Part shown: piece by piece, positions 1-9,921 of the stretch
How positions within the stretch are numbered: position 1 is the stretch's first letter
Layout: each line of letters opens with the position of its first letter
Assembly: GCF_018390515.1 (NCBI RefSeq)
Contig: NZ_JAHBBK010000001.1
Coordinates: 1,860,001 to 1,924,000 of the forward strand
From: Mucilaginibacter sp. Bleaf8
Lineage (GTDB): Bacteria > Bacteroidota > Bacteroidia > Sphingobacteriales > Sphingobacteriaceae
Reading direction: 5' to 3'
DNA length: 64,000 nucleotides
Program-made: the position numbers and the translations under genes
Notes under the pieces: model-generated
The model's database searches: none
Told to the model about the DNA's origin: nothing
What the model saw: only the letters and a program-made list of their open reading frames with translations

Positions 1-394
1 CATTTGCACGGTAATGATACAGGTCGGCATTTTTGGGCTTGTAGGTAAGCGCCTTGGTATAATCAGTAATAGCGTTTACATACAAACGGGTATTGGAGTA
101 AGCATTTGCCCGGTAGTAATAAGCATCTGCCAGATCTGGTTTAATGTCTATTGCTTTGGTATAATCTTCAATGGCTCCCTGGTAATCGCTCAGGTTACTT
201 TTGGCATTTGCCCGGTACAGGTAAGCCATTGCATTTTGTGGTGATACCTCTATAGCCCTGGAAAAATCGGCCACGGCCGCTGTGTAATTTTTTACATTGG
301 CTTTGGCGTTACCTGCCTGCATATACTTGTCGGCTGTTTGGGCCATTGCACAAATGGGCAATAACGCTACAATAATGAGTAAAATTTTCCCCAT
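1..394 (-). CDS. TPR-repeat secreted protein (3' part outside window)
   Basis: Reading leftward from an ATG at 394, the frame stays open to the window edge, so the C-terminus is missing. Residues 1-18 form a signal peptide (lysine, hydrophobic run, AMAQ cleavage-like site). After it come tandem 34-residue tetratricopeptide units with the usual A-x-A-x-x-x-F/Y-x-x-A-I and A-Y-x-x-R-A-N-A patterns; at least three are visible. TPRs are protein-interaction scaffolds. The location is probably periplasmic or outer-membrane associated. The specific partner cannot be told. The family call is firm; the function is unknown. Confidence 0.85.
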   Translation of the reverse strand, partial: MGKILLIIVALLPICAMAQTADKYMQAGNAKANVKNYTAAVADFSRAIEVSPQNAMAYLYRANAKSNLSDYQGAIEDYTKAIDIKPDLADAYYYRANAYSNTRLYVNAITDYTKALTYKPKNADLYHYRAN

Positions 395-864
395 ACTTAT
401 TTTAACACGGTTAGGTTGCGACGATATACTTACAGTTAATTCCAATGCTTACAACTACTTTAATAATCAAAATTTAACAGCCAATGCCATCTCGAAGATA
501 AACACTTTTATATCAGCAAAGATGGTAGTTAATCTTTCAAAATAGATACTTTTAAGATTATAGTGAAAGTATATTCTTAAAAATTTCATTCTTTTATTAA
601 CAAGTAAATAACCTTTAAGCTTTAACTTTAAACATAAGCGGAGATGACTGTTCATCACCATCTGCTTTTTCCACCACACTAACGCATTCTTTTCAATTAA
701 CTGCTATTTAATATGCCATTAGGTGCAAGTATCATGCTAATTAGTATAAAAGCGCCATGCCGATGTAAACATGCTGCGAATAAACCTTTAGCATAATACC
801 TTATACAAACAAAAACGCCTGTATTGCTACAGGCGTTTGTAAACTGATAAAGCGTTATTTCTGA
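395..864. other. intergenic, no gene recognised
   Basis: About 470 bases, clearly AT-rich, between the TPR gene and catalase, which are both on the minus strand. It holds the catalase terminator near its right end. A 70-codon minus-strand frame at 467-679 has no recognisable protein character and is not called. No tRNA or other RNA structure was recognised. Confidence 0.6.
813..838 (-). terminator. catalase terminator
   Basis: Perfect inverted repeat AAACGCCTGTA / TACAGGCGTTT with a 4-nt loop. On the minus strand it is followed by TTG TTTG. It lies 27 bases past the catalase stop. Confidence 0.85.
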
Positions 865-2481
865 TTAGAAGGGCTTCGACTCTTTAGCCACATCTTCGGC
901 CTGATGCACAGCATCGGCAGAGCCGGTGGTACCGATAGGGCCTTTTTGCATGGCAGCGTTTTGATCGTTCAGGGCATTCAGTCCTTCAGCTACGCGGCGA
1001 CCATAATCGGGGTCGCACTTGGTAAAATGCTCAACCATTCTGTCCTGAATTAATTTATTGGTTGGCGCCAGCGTATTTACCAGATTTTTGATCAGGTCAT
1101 CGCGTTCCCAATCTTCAAACAGGCGATAGCGTTCGCCGGCTTGCTTGTAATCATTGGTACGATCAATTTTACGACGAACGAGTTTAGCCGTTTTATATTC
1201 CGGCTCGTGATCCTGACCCGCTTTAGGCGCTTCATTTAAGCCACCCAAAGCAGTTGATGGCTCGTAGTTTACACTTGGGTTTACGCCCGGTGCCAAATCT
1301 ACATGATAGGCCATCTGCCCACCACGCTGGTTGGTAGCAACATGTGTACGCGGCGCATTAATTGGTAATTGCAGATAGTTTGTACCCACCCGGTAACGTT
1401 GCGTATCCGAATAGGCAAAAGTACGGCCCTGCAGCATTTTATCGTCAGAGAAATCCAAGCCATCAACCAGTACACCAGTACCAAAAGCAGATTGCTCTAC
1501 TTCGGCAAAATAATCGAGCGGGTTGCGGTTTAGTGTCATTTTACCTACCGGCAGCCACGGAAACTGGTCTTCCGGCCACAGCTTGGTATCATCCAGCGGA
1601 TCAAAATCCAGCTCCGGATGCTCATCATCGCTCATGATTTGCACCAGCATCTCCCATTCCGGATAGTTGCCAGCCTCAATAGCCTCAAATAAATCCTGGG
1701 TAGCATGGTTAAAGTTTTTACCCTGTATTTCCTGAGCCTGCTCCTGCGTTAGGTTTTTGATGCCTTGCAGCGGTTCAAAATGATATTTTACCAATACCCC
1801 TACGCCATCCTGATTTACCCATTTATAAGTATTTACACCTGATCCCTGCATTTGGCGGTAGTTGGCCGGAATACCGTAAGGCGAAAACAGGAAGGTAATC
1901 ATGTGCATAGCCTCGGGCGTGCTGCTGATGAAATCGAAAATACGCTCGCCATCCTGAATGTTGGTTACCGGATCGGGTTTGAATGCATGTACCAGATCAG
2001 GGAATTTCATCGCATCGCGGATGAAGAACACTTTCAGGTTGTTGCCTACCAAATCCCAGTTACCATCTTCGGTGTAAAACTTAACGGCAAAGCCGCGTGG
2101 GTCGCGCAGGGTTTCAGGCGAGTGGCCGCCATGAATTACGGATGAAAAGCGTACAAACACCGGGGTTTGCTTGCCCTTTTCCTGAAATAATTTAGCGCGG
2201 GTATATTTGCCGGCAGGGTCATCACCTACGGTTCCGTAAGCTTCGAACACGCCATGTGCACCAGCACCACGGGCATGCACTACACGCTCGGGAATACGCT
2301 CGCGGTCGAAATGCGACATTTTTTCCAGAAACTGGTAATTCTCGAGCGTAACCGGACCGCGGTTGCCCAGCGTGCGTACGTTCTGATTGTCTGTTACGGG
2401 ATGGCCCTGGCGGGTGGTCAGGGTTTTCGCTCCTTCGCCTTCTGTTTGGCTGTTAGGATTTAAAATTCCGTCTTTGTTCAT
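865..2481 (-). CDS. katA: heme catalase
   Basis: 538-aa monofunctional heme catalase that dismutates hydrogen peroxide to water and oxygen. Visible family marks: the active-site block [20 protein letters not shown] with catalytic His69, the Asn block DLVGNN around 144-148, [11 protein letters not shown] after it, and the proximal heme-ligand block [15 protein letters not shown] in the C-terminal half, whose Tyr ligates heme. The length fits the small-subunit type (about 480-540 aa), without the extra flavodoxin-like domain of large KatE/HPII enzymes. There is no signal peptide, so it is probably cytoplasmic. It is monocistronic with its own terminator. No OxyR-like gene is adjacent. The katA symbol rests on the small-subunit type; other names are possible. 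Confidence 0.95.
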   Translation of the reverse strand: MNKDGILNPNSQTEGEGAKTLTTRQGHPVTDNQNVRTLGNRGPVTLENYQFLEKMSHFDRERIPERVVHARGAGAHGVFEAYGTVGDDPAGKYTRAKLFQEKGKQTPVFVRFSSVIHGGHSPETLRDPRGFAVKFYTEDGNWDLVGNNLKVFFIRDAMKFPDLVHAFKPDPVTNIQDGERIFDFISSTPEAMHMITFLFSPYGIPANYRQMQGSGVNTYKWVNQDGVGVLVKYHFEPLQGIKNLTQEQAQEIQGKNFNHATQDLFEAIEAGNYPEWEMLVQIMSDDEHPELDFDPLDDTKLWPEDQFPWLPVGKMTLNRNPLDYFAEVEQSAFGTGVLVDGLDFSDDKMLQGRTFAYSDTQRYRVGTNYLQLPINAPRTHVATNQRGGQMAYHVDLAPGVNPSVNYEPSTALGGLNEAPKAGQDHEPEYKTAKLVRRKIDRTNDYKQAGERYRLFEDWERDDLIKNLVNTLAPTNKLIQDRMVEHFTKCDPDYGRRVAEGLNALNDQNAAMQKGPIGTTGSADAVHQAEDVAKESKPF

Positions 2482-2711
2482 AGTAGTTGTTGTTAGGTTT
2501 TACGCCATGTATATTTAGCAGCTAAGCCACTTACATGCAGATAATTAATAGCTTAATTATCAAACATCACCATTCAAAACTACAGCCCAGAACACGATAT
2601 GTTTTTAATATAAATCAATAAGATAGCCCATAGTATTTATCTATAGGTTAATAGCTTTTTAATTACAATATTAAGAATTCACCAATCACTTAATGAAGTG
2701 TAGTTATAATG

Positions 2712-4538
2712 CTACGCTTTATGACGGGGTAATTTAAAGTAAAACGTAGTGCCTTGTTCATAAACAGTATCAAACCATATTTTGCCGCCCAGGCGGGTTA
2801 CTATTTCTTTACACAAGTACAATCCAATGCCTAACCCCGGTGCTTTGTATACATCGTTTACCTGATAAAAACGGTCGAAAATAAAAGGCTGTTGTTCTTT
2901 TAATATACCGCGGCCAAAATCCTGTATGCTGCAGGTAAGCGAATCTTCATCGCAGTTGAGCCTTATATAAACTTTATTTCCTTTCGGTGAATACTTCACG
3001 GCGTTATCCACCAGGTTTGATATGAGCTGTATAAAACGCTCGCGATCCGCATAAACCTTACACGGCTGATTCTCGGTAATAATTAACCTGTGCGACGGAA
3101 AAACCAACTGAAGATCGGTGATTAGTTCGGCCAGTGTAATATTTACATCAAACTCGGTTTTACTGAAGCTCACATTGCCCGATTCAATTTTGGAAATATC
3201 CAGCAGATCTTTCACCAGCATATCCAACCGGCTTATCTGCGTACGCATTCGCGATAAAAAGCCTACCGCCCTGACATCATCCACAACATTTAAGCGGGTA
3301 AGCAACTGCTCATACGCTTTGATAGAGGTTATGGGCGTTTTCAGTTCGTGGCTTACGGTGCTGATAAATTCATCTTTTTGCAGCTCCAGATGCTTTTGCC
3401 GGGTAATATCCGTACATGAGCCTACCATGCCGGTAAAAGTACCATCGCTAAGGTAGCGAGGCGTACCCAAAGCAATTACCCAACGTATAGAGCCGTCGGG
3501 ATATATAATGCGGTAATCGGCCTGGTATTCGCTCTTTTGTTTATGTGCTTGCAGGTATATGATATTTACCCGATCCTGATCATCCGGGTGAATGATGTTT
3601 AACCACCGTAAACCCAAGCTCTGATTAATATCATCATCATTGGCCCAATCCAGCCATTTTTGATTTACGTAGGTAACATTACCATCCGTATCTGACATCC
3701 ATAAAACTGCCGGCGCTGCCGAGGTGATGGTTTGCAGCATGGATTCTGACTCCTCGCGCGCATGTTGCAATTCAATTTGCTGGCTTATATCCATCATTGA
3801 CCCCAACATACGCACGGCTTTGCCGTTCCGGAAGATGGTATAACCACGATCCAAGATATACGCGTAGCTGCCGTCGGCCTTTAAAAACCGGTAATTGTCT
3901 GACCAGTTTTTTTCACCCCGGTTGATGACGGAATAAATATGCTCCATCACACGGGCAAGATCATCGGGGTGGATACGGTTGGTCCACGAATTCACATCCT
4001 TTTCCACACTGGCTTCGTCGTAACCAAACATCTGGAAAAACGAGGTGCTCCACCAAACGCTGTTGGTTTCCAGGTTCCAGTCCCAAATGGCATCGTGTGT
4101 AGCCTGGGTAATCAGGTTAAAACGCTCCAAATGCAAGCGGGGCTCGGTTTCATCATGTGCAATTACCAGGCGGGCATCGTAACCTTCAAACTTTACAGGA
4201 TAAGATATGATGCTAACATGAATTACAGAACCATCTTTGATTTTATGCCTGAACGAACGCTTTTCAGTATTTGCGCCGGGCAAAGTACTTAATACAGCTT
4301 CGAAAATGGGGATGTCTTCTACAGGCCTTATGTCACGGATGGTCATGCCCAGGAACTCATTGATGGAGTACCCATAATGAGCAATAGCGGCATCGTTCAC
4401 CTCCAGAAAGCGGAGCGTTTCGATATCGAATATCCACATGGGTTGTGGATTCTGATAAAATAAAATTTCAAATGAAGCTCCGCCGCTGGCTATTTCGATG
4501 CTATCCATGTAAATATTGGTCAATGTATCTGTAGCCAA
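2712..4538 (-). CDS. soluble multi-PAS sensor histidine kinase
   Basis: 608-aa kinase with no transmembrane segment, so it is a cytoplasmic sensor. Order: PAS at about 20-130 (FEILFYQNPQPMWIFD start), two PAS_3-type domains at about 140-260 and 270-385 (WDWNLETNSVWW; each ends in a typical PAC D-I-S/T), then HisKA with the phospho-acceptor His397 in VSHELKTPITS, and HATPase_c with N-box NLVDNAVKYS, G1 DFGRGI and G2 GLGIGLYLCKEI. All catalytic boxes are intact. No response regulator is adjacent, so it is an orphan kinase whose partner lies elsewhere. The ligand of the PAS domains is unknown. Confidence 0.93.
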   Translation of the reverse strand: MATDTLTNIYMDSIEIASGGASFEILFYQNPQPMWIFDIETLRFLEVNDAAIAHYGYSINEFLGMTIRDIRPVEDIPIFEAVLSTLPGANTEKRSFRHKIKDGSVIHVSIISYPVKFEGYDARLVIAHDETEPRLHLERFNLITQATHDAIWDWNLETNSVWWSTSFFQMFGYDEASVEKDVNSWTNRIHPDDLARVMEHIYSVINRGEKNWSDNYRFLKADGSYAYILDRGYTIFRNGKAVRMLGSMMDISQQIELQHAREESESMLQTITSAAPAVLWMSDTDGNVTYVNQKWLDWANDDDINQSLGLRWLNIIHPDDQDRVNIIYLQAHKQKSEYQADYRIIYPDGSIRWVIALGTPRYLSDGTFTGMVGSCTDITRQKHLELQKDEFISTVSHELKTPITSIKAYEQLLTRLNVVDDVRAVGFLSRMRTQISRLDMLVKDLLDISKIESGNVSFSKTEFDVNITLAELITDLQLVFPSHRLIITENQPCKVYADRERFIQLISNLVDNAVKYSPKGNKVYIRLNCDEDSLTCSIQDFGRGILKEQQPFIFDRFYQVNDVYKAPGLGIGLYLCKEIVTRLGGKIWFDTVYEQGTTFYFKLPRHKA

Positions 4539-4663
4539 TATACAGATACTTCATCACTGTATTTGATTGCACATTGAATTGGGTATGGATACGGAAAAGC
4601 AGCAGAACAAGTTTCGGCAAAATTAAATATCTGCCGAAACTATTAGATAATATTCATCATCCC

Positions 4664-5011
4664 TTAATTTTGATTAACCGGCTGATGATGTGCATGGCAG
4701 GCCTCCGCACAAACCAGGCAGGCCAGGGCACATTGCTGGCAGTGATCGTGCTGGTGCTTACCGCATTCGGCAGCACATTGGCGGCAAATCTCTTCGCACA
4801 ACAACAGGTACTGCAGAGCAATGTCCGACTGGCGCTGCAGCAGGCGGGCTGCCTGTGAACAGATATCGGCACAATCTCGGTCGAGCCGGATACACCCAGC
4901 CATCATCTTCACATCCTCTTCCTGCAGACAGGCGCTTGCACAGTTTTCGCAAGCCAGGGCGCAATCTATCAGCTTTTGAATCACATCCTGATATTGATTT
5001 TTAATTTCCAT
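4664..5011 (-). CDS. four-helix Cys-rich copper-storage-like protein (DUF326)
   Basis: 115 residues with 16 cysteines, mostly spaced C-x2-C or C-x3-C along predicted helices (DCALACENCASACL; LLCEEICRQCAAEC; HCQQCALACLVCAEAC), plus a His-containing HQHDH loop and a HAHH tail. This matches the DUF326 / Csp family, four-helix bundles whose inward-facing Cys bind many Cu(I) ions. It has no signal peptide, which suggests a cytosolic (Csp3-like) form. The minus-strand gene lies downstream of the DUF6515 gene but is separated from it by a terminator, so it has its own promoter. The metal role is inferred from family and composition. Confidence 0.85.
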   Translation of the reverse strand: MEIKNQYQDVIQKLIDCALACENCASACLQEEDVKMMAGCIRLDRDCADICSQAARLLQRQSDIALQYLLLCEEICRQCAAECGKHQHDHCQQCALACLVCAEACHAHHQPVNQN

Positions 5012-5075
5012 AGTGTTTAGTGTTTAACGTTCATTAATAAAATGAGCCTTAAACAGATATGTTTTCGATAAACGA

Positions 5076-5109
5076 AAAAAGGCATAATCCCTGCGGGCCA
5101 TGCCTTTTC
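5076..5109 (-). terminator. terminator of DUF6515 gene
   Basis: Stem AAAAGGCAT / ATGCCTTTT around a GC-containing loop. On the minus strand it ends in a T run. It lies 30 bases beyond the stop at 5140. Confidence 0.75.
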
Positions 5110-5139
5110 ACAAAAACTACTAACATTTATTAACTTTTA

Positions 5140-6219
5140 TTATTGCGCGTCCTGATCGTCGCTATCATTATTTGATGGAACGATGGCCACCACATATACT
5201 TTTTTACCTTCCTGGTTACGCTGCTCTTTCAGGTAGATACCGTCTGGGGTTACGTAAAACTTTTCACCGTTCAGGGTGATTTTGCGGCTGTCTGACGGCA
5301 ACTCATCAATCACATCCCCTACCAGCGGATAATCTCCCTGGCTGGTACCTACCTGCGGAGCCTGACCATCCTGACCGGCTTGATCGGTTTCCAGTTCGCC
5401 GTCTTTACCGGCTATACGGTAAACTAACGAGCCATTGTTTCTGGTGATAGGCTCATAATACACACCGTTCAGTTCATAGTACTGCTGACCGTTAATTACA
5501 ATTGACTCGGCACCCTCGGGCAAACGATCTATCTCGGCACCTACAGGTGGTTCAACTACCGTATACTGATTGTTGTTTTGTTGATAATAATAACCATCAC
5601 TATAAAAATATTGGTTAGGACCGTAATAGAACGGATAATAACCGTAAGGCAATACACCTAAACTGAAACCTATACGTGGGTAATAATAGCGGTTGTAAAA
5701 GCCACGGTAATTGTAGTACAAACCGCCATATGGACGGCCATAATAGCCACGCACACCGCCGCGATAGTAAGGGCGGCCGTAAAAGTAACTACGTTGCGCA
5801 TAACCGAACCTTGAACCTGCGCCTGGGTAACGATAAATGCGGTTGGCCTGGCCGGGAATACCACGGTAACCGTAGCTGCCTCGTGGTGCTGCACCAAACC
5901 TGTTGCTGTAACCGTTGCCAAAGTTGCCACGGAAAGCGCCGCGACCGCCCTGATAGCTGCTACCGGCATTGCCACGAAATGCACCGCCAAAACTGCCGCC
6001 CCGGGAGCCGCCGAAGCTGCTACCTCCGCGAGAGCCGCCACCGAAACCGCCGCTACGCATAGCACTACCTCCACCGAAGCTACCACCACCACGCATGCCG
6101 CCGCCGCCGAAACCTCCGCCACCGCCACCACGGCGTTGCGCATCAACAGTGCCCGAAAAAAGCAGTCCTGTCATCACACTCAAAGCCAGGGCTAATGCAT
6201 ATTTGTTGAATCTTTTCAT
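5140..6219 (-). CDS. Gly/Arg/Tyr-rich exported protein, DUF6515-like C-terminus
   Basis: 359 aa. Residues 1-27 are a signal peptide ending VDAQ. Residues 28-115 are a low-complexity block of GGGFGGG, RGGSFGG and SFGG units. Residues 115-210 are rich in Tyr, Arg and Gly (RGYYGRPYGG). The C-terminal half has two copies of a beta-type module: V-x-x-P-P-x-G-A-E-I-D-R-L-P ... Y-E-L-N-G-V-Y-Y-E-P, then DVIDELPSDS ... YVTPDGIYL. That module resembles DUF6515, which is frequent in Sphingobacteria. Function is unknown; a cell-surface or periplasmic location is likely. The Gly-rich DNA makes long spurious frames on both strands. Confidence 0.8.
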   Translation of the reverse strand: MKRFNKYALALALSVMTGLLFSGTVDAQRRGGGGGGFGGGGMRGGGSFGGGSAMRSGGFGGGSRGGSSFGGSRGGSFGGAFRGNAGSSYQGGRGAFRGNFGNGYSNRFGAAPRGSYGYRGIPGQANRIYRYPGAGSRFGYAQRSYFYGRPYYRGGVRGYYGRPYGGLYYNYRGFYNRYYYPRIGFSLGVLPYGYYPFYYGPNQYFYSDGYYYQQNNNQYTVVEPPVGAEIDRLPEGAESIVINGQQYYELNGVYYEPITRNNGSLVYRIAGKDGELETDQAGQDGQAPQVGTSQGDYPLVGDVIDELPSDSRKITLNGEKFYVTPDGIYLKEQRNQEGKKVYVVAIVPSNNDSDDQDAQ

Positions 6220-6403
6220 GTTGTTTATAATCGATGCTTAAAAAGCTGTATTGTTATTTACAGTTTTTGACTAAAAAACAAGTTAACGGTTTAACGTACA
6301 GCATAAAATATTTTCAAATACCAGGCCACATTTCCATATAAATTTCAGACGTGTTAAAAACCGTCCGGGCTTAAAGGAGTTACTTTATAAAACAACAATA
6401 ATT

Positions 6404-6727
6404 ATGGCACTATCAAATGGAAATATAAGCGAACAAAACGACTTCTTAAACACCAACGAGAATGAACGCGCGCAGGACACCGGCAACAGTGATGCAGCTA
6501 AGTTTAATGCCGATGAACAAGAACAGGCTGTAAATGACCGTGAGTTTGTGGAATATGAAGACGACAAGAACCTGGACACCGGCGCATCAGCCAAGCCCGA
6601 CCAGACTGCCTCGCCTCTAACCACGCAAGGCGATTTTAATGAAGTAGAAGAAAACATGGGCGGCACAACTAATTTGACACTCGACCAGTTAAAGAAAGAA
6701 GGCGACCCGGAAGGTGAGGATGCTTAA
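6404..6727 (+). CDS. small acidic hydrophilic protein, unknown function
   Basis: 107 residues, strongly acidic and rich in Asn, Glu, Asp and Gln, with no hydrophobic segment or cysteine, so it is probably soluble and largely disordered. The ATG at 6404 follows a purine-rich AAAGGAG at about 6374-6380, too far upstream to be a certain ribosome-binding site. It is followed by a strong terminator, so it forms a single-gene unit. No domain is recognised. Composition resembles small stress-induced hydrophilic proteins, but that is only an analogy. Confidence 0.7.
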   Translation: MALSNGNISEQNDFLNTNENERAQDTGNSDAAKFNADEQEQAVNDREFVEYEDDKNLDTGASAKPDQTASPLTTQGDFNEVEENMGGTTNLTLDQLKKEGDPEGEDA

Positions 6728-6752
6728 TTCACACAAATTAACTGATATGCAT

Positions 6753-6783
6753 AAAGGCTGCTTAATGCAGCCTTTTGCTTTTT
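6753..6783 (+). terminator. terminator of acidic-protein gene
   Basis: Stem AAAGGCTGC / GCAGCCTTT with a 5-nt loop, followed by TGCTTTTT. It starts 25 bases after the stop. Confidence 0.85.
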
Positions 6784-6856
6784 ATAAGCTTTTATGTCAG
6801 TATAACTTTCTGGATCTGCAAAAAACGGTAACTTTATATAAAGCAAACTTTATTAC

Positions 6857-7543
6857 ATGATCAACTACTGTAAACTTATTATCTCTATAAGCTTATGCAC
6901 TTTTGCGTGTTCAGAGATCAAAGCACAAGAAGGTGTAAATATTGTAAACGACGGTAGAGAATTACGCCTTGCCGGAAAAGTACATACTACATCCAACGAA
7001 TCAAATTATTTGATAAATGAATGGAGTAAAGGATCGGTTAAAATGACAGACGGATCTGAGTATAAAAACCTCTATTTAATGTATAATGTAAAAAATAATA
7101 TCTTACTTTTTAGAGGAGACCAGTTACAATCTTTAGAATTTGATAAACCAGTTAAAGAATTTACGTTAATAAACGAAGATAACAACGAGACGGTTAACCG
7201 TACTTTTAAAAACGGTTTTCCTGCAATTGATGGTGGGTCTGCAGCTACTTTCTATGAAGTTTTGGCAAATGGTAATACCATGCTGCTTAAACGTACCTCA
7301 AAAAGATTGGAGGAAACCAGAGAGGCTGGTTCATTGATCCCCACTAAACGGTGGGAAGTCATAGACATTTACTATTTAAGTAACAAAGACGGCATCGTAA
7401 AATTGAAAAGGGACAAAAAATCAGTACTTAACGCATTAAAAGAAAAAAGTACTGAAACGGAATCATACCTATCAGCCAATAAATTAAACACAAAGGATGA
7501 CCATGATTTAATAAAGCTGATTAACTACTATAATACATTATAA
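6857..7543 (+). CDS. secreted protein of unknown function
   Basis: 228 residues starting with a signal peptide (MINYCKLIISISLCTF... EIKAQ). The mature part is beta-rich, then ends in a helical, Lys-rich tail (DKKSVLNALKEKSTETES). The pattern KGSVKMTDGSEYKNLYLMYN resembles small periplasmic or outer-membrane-associated proteins common in Bacteroidota, but no named domain is recognised. The gene is noticeably more AT-rich than the core genes in this window. It stands alone between a terminator upstream and the converging SusC/D operon. Function unknown. Confidence 0.8.
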   Translation: MINYCKLIISISLCTFACSEIKAQEGVNIVNDGRELRLAGKVHTTSNESNYLINEWSKGSVKMTDGSEYKNLYLMYNVKNNILLFRGDQLQSLEFDKPVKEFTLINEDNNETVNRTFKNGFPAIDGGSAATFYEVLANGNTMLLKRTSKRLEETREAGSLIPTKRWEVIDIYYLSNKDGIVKLKRDKKSVLNALKEKSTETESYLSANKLNTKDDHDLIKLINYYNTL

Positions 7544-7666
7544 TTCAAAAGCACAACGTTCGTATTATTTATTGCCACCTCCCCTCATTAAAGAACCGAG
7601 TACAAAGGATTTTGAAGACACTTGGTGCCATTATCTTTAAGATGTAAGGGTAACCCGTACAAATAA

Positions 7667-7697
7667 AAAGCCCTGTAACATTACGCTACAGGGCTTC
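7667..7697 (-). terminator. terminator of susCD operon
   Basis: Perfect stem AAGCCCTGTA / TACAGGGCTT with a 9-nt loop, followed on the minus strand by TTTTATTTG. It lies 21 bases past the DUF1735 stop. Confidence 0.88.
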
Positions 7698-7717
7698 TTG
7701 CTTCATTAAACCGTCTC

Positions 7718-8314
7718 TTATCTGCGTATTACAGCCAGAATTAAACGATAGCCTTGGTTACCGCTAATAGTATATCCAGACTTATCAACATTTGTTATGC
7801 TGACAGGAATGATATAACGGCCACCAGGTGTTAATGTAGATGGCGTAAAAGTTACAGTAATAGATCCATCACGACTGCCTGCTGGAATTTTAGCTACGCC
7901 GCCGTTAGATAAAGTGTATTTATCGGCCGGCATACGGGTGTAACGGCTTGCTGCTGCAACGGTAGCATTATATGCATTGATCTTAGCATCATCCTGATCT
8001 ACGGCTAAAGTAACGTTCAACTCCTCACTTGCAACATCCTTAGCAGATAAATGCACAGGCACAGTTAATGTTACAGGCGTGGTAGCCGGACGATAAGTTA
8101 TCGGATTACCATCGGATCCGTCATTCACTACAAGCGGATATGTACCTGATACTGCAAGCGACGTATTGGTTGACGGTATGTTAATTACCTTGTAAGACTC
8201 AGCAGCTTCTTGATTGATGCCAGTTTTGAAATCATCATACGCTTTATCTTTCAAACAAGATGCAAAACTTAAAGAAAGTAATGCAAGCGTCAATATTTTG
8301 GTGAATTTCTTCAT
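7718..8314 (-). CDS. DUF1735-domain lipoprotein (susCD partner)
   Basis: 198 aa with a lipoprotein signal (LSLSFASCLKD, lipidated Cys20). The mature part is Ig-like and beta-rich: a stretch of Thr/Val strands with VTLTVPVHLSAKD, then a C-terminal half with a GSITVTF strand and RYIIPVSITNVDKS, the usual DUF1735 pattern (often written BT_3987-like). These lipoproteins are encoded next to SusC/SusD and usually sit on the cell surface. It is the third gene of the operon, 22 bases behind susD, and precedes the operon terminator. It probably helps capture the same unknown ligand. Confidence 0.85.
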   Translation of the reverse strand: MKKFTKILTLALLSLSFASCLKDKAYDDFKTGINQEAAESYKVINIPSTNTSLAVSGTYPLVVNDGSDGNPITYRPATTPVTLTVPVHLSAKDVASEELNVTLAVDQDDAKINAYNATVAAASRYTRMPADKYTLSNGGVAKIPAGSRDGSITVTFTPSTLTPGGRYIIPVSITNVDKSGYTISGNQGYRLILAVIRR

Positions 8315-8336
8315 GTCAGATTTAAATTTTTAATTA

Positions 8337-9911
8337 TTATTTATCCCAAAAGATACGTGACGTTTGCGTATCAATTGCTCCTTGTGCCGCCACATTGGCT
8401 GAATTGTACTGATACTCGCTTTGCGGGTATGCTAAACGCAATGGAATTACTCTGTTTAATCTGTTAGTGTTTTGTGATAACGGTAAATCAGACGGAACGC
8501 CCAGTCTTCTGTAATCAACATACGCTTCGAAATTATCCAGACCAATTAACGACAAGTATTTTTGATAAACAATCTGCTCAACGGTTAAGCTTGTACCAAT
8601 CGTAGAGGTAATGTACTGTTCGGCCTTATCTGCAGGAGCACCAAGATAACTATAAGATTCGCGGATTGCATCTTTAGTGGTTTCTAATGCATTACCAGAA
8701 ATCCAGCCTCTTTGTTGCGCTTCAGCCTGCATAAATAAACTTTCTACAGATGTAATTACCGGCTGATCTTGTGTTGGGCTTTTAGCCAAGCCAGGGCCGG
8801 CCACGTCTGATTGATTTGGCGCTCTGTAAGGATCAGCGTTTGATACTATCTGACCGAAGTTAGTTCCACGATAATCCCAAGGTAAACCACCTCCACCTAC
8901 CGGACCAGCAGTTGGATCTAATACAGGATTACCATCCTCATCTTCTACATATGCGTTTACTTTACTGAATACAAATTTAAATCGAACATCATCATCAGCC
9001 GTTTCACGGCGACCATCAGCTCCATAATATTTATAGAGTATATAGTTATTAGCTCTGTTGTACTGATCTAAAACACCTAAAGGTGATGTTTTGTACGTAT
9101 CGTAGAATGGATTTTGCTGATCAACATTGACAGCATAACCCGGGTTAACAGCTGCAGTTTCATTTGCACCTATAAAGCCCGCACCATCAGCATTTATTTG
9201 TGCAATAACTGCTTGCCGCGCTGATGCTGATACCACCTCTGATTCATGCAGTAACAACTTCAAACGCAAGGTATTAATGAACTTACGCCATTGTTGAGTA
9301 TCACCACCAAACATAATATCAGCTTTCGGAATACTCAGATCACCTTCAGTTTTTGCATTTTTGAACAACTTTGCAGCTGCATCCAACTGTACAAACAAAT
9401 CAGCATAGATGTTTTCAGCTTTATCATAAGATGGAAGCAAGTTACCTTGAATATCAAAAGCTTTGCTGTAAGGTACATTATTATACTGATCAACCAGATA
9501 CATGAAACCTATGGCCTTTAAAGTTTTGGCAGCAGCTTCGTAAAAAGTATTACCTGATGCTTTAGCTTTTTGCTCCATGATATTTTCATCATTCAAAATA
9601 TCATACCAGCCGCTCCACTGGCCACTTTGAAAACTAGTGGTTATATTATAAGATTCTTGCTCAATAGATTGACCGTATGTACCAGAACGAGACCAATAGC
9701 CAGTCCACATGGCAGCATAGTCAAAGTTAGTTGCAATTCTGGCACCAGTAACCTGTAATGATCTTGGCAATATAAGGTTAGGATCTACCTTATCAATAAT
9801 AGGAGAATTTTGATTCTCGTTTATATCGAAAAACGATTTTTTACAGCTCGGTGCGGTTAGCAACGCGATTGCAAAAAGTGGATATAAATATTTCTTCATT
9901 GTCTGTTTCAA
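8337..9911 (-). CDS. SusD/RagB-like surface lipoprotein
   Basis: 524 aa. A lipoprotein signal peptide ends at TAPSCKKSFFDINENQN, with acylated Cys23; the conserved D-I-N-x-N-x-N/P after it is typical of SusD-like proteins. The body is helical TPR-like and matches the SusD-like_2 (PF12771) branch (NLILPRSLQ, WYDILNDENIMEQKA). SusD proteins cap the SusC barrel and bind substrate at the cell surface. Only 10 bases separate it from susC upstream. There are no glycosidases or peptidases in the operon, so the substrate cannot be assigned; this branch is not restricted to glycans. Confidence 0.93.
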   Translation of the reverse strand: MKQTMKKYLYPLFAIALLTAPSCKKSFFDINENQNSPIIDKVDPNLILPRSLQVTGARIATNFDYAAMWTGYWSRSGTYGQSIEQESYNITTSFQSGQWSGWYDILNDENIMEQKAKASGNTFYEAAAKTLKAIGFMYLVDQYNNVPYSKAFDIQGNLLPSYDKAENIYADLFVQLDAAAKLFKNAKTEGDLSIPKADIMFGGDTQQWRKFINTLRLKLLLHESEVVSASARQAVIAQINADGAGFIGANETAAVNPGYAVNVDQQNPFYDTYKTSPLGVLDQYNRANNYILYKYYGADGRRETADDDVRFKFVFSKVNAYVEDEDGNPVLDPTAGPVGGGGLPWDYRGTNFGQIVSNADPYRAPNQSDVAGPGLAKSPTQDQPVITSVESLFMQAEAQQRGWISGNALETTKDAIRESYSYLGAPADKAEQYITSTIGTSLTVEQIVYQKYLSLIGLDNFEAYVDYRRLGVPSDLPLSQNTNRLNRVIPLRLAYPQSEYQYNSANVAAQGAIDTQTSRIFWDK

Positions 9912-9921
9912 TTAATGTGTC

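Noticed and set aside
467..679. 70-codon minus-strand frame
   Set aside because: AT-rich, no domain, no promoter, biased composition; looks like chance open sequence.
2575..2582. Catalase promoter from TAGTTTTG
   Set aside because: A -7 match on the minus strand, but the nearest TTG is 33 bases off; spacing does not fit.
4574..5004. Plus-strand frames opposite the Cys-rich gene
   Set aside because: Antisense of a well-supported DUF326 gene; no family character.
5670..6241. Long frames overlapping the Gly-rich gene on both strands
   Set aside because: They are shadows created by the GGN/CCN repeat composition of the Gly-rich region.
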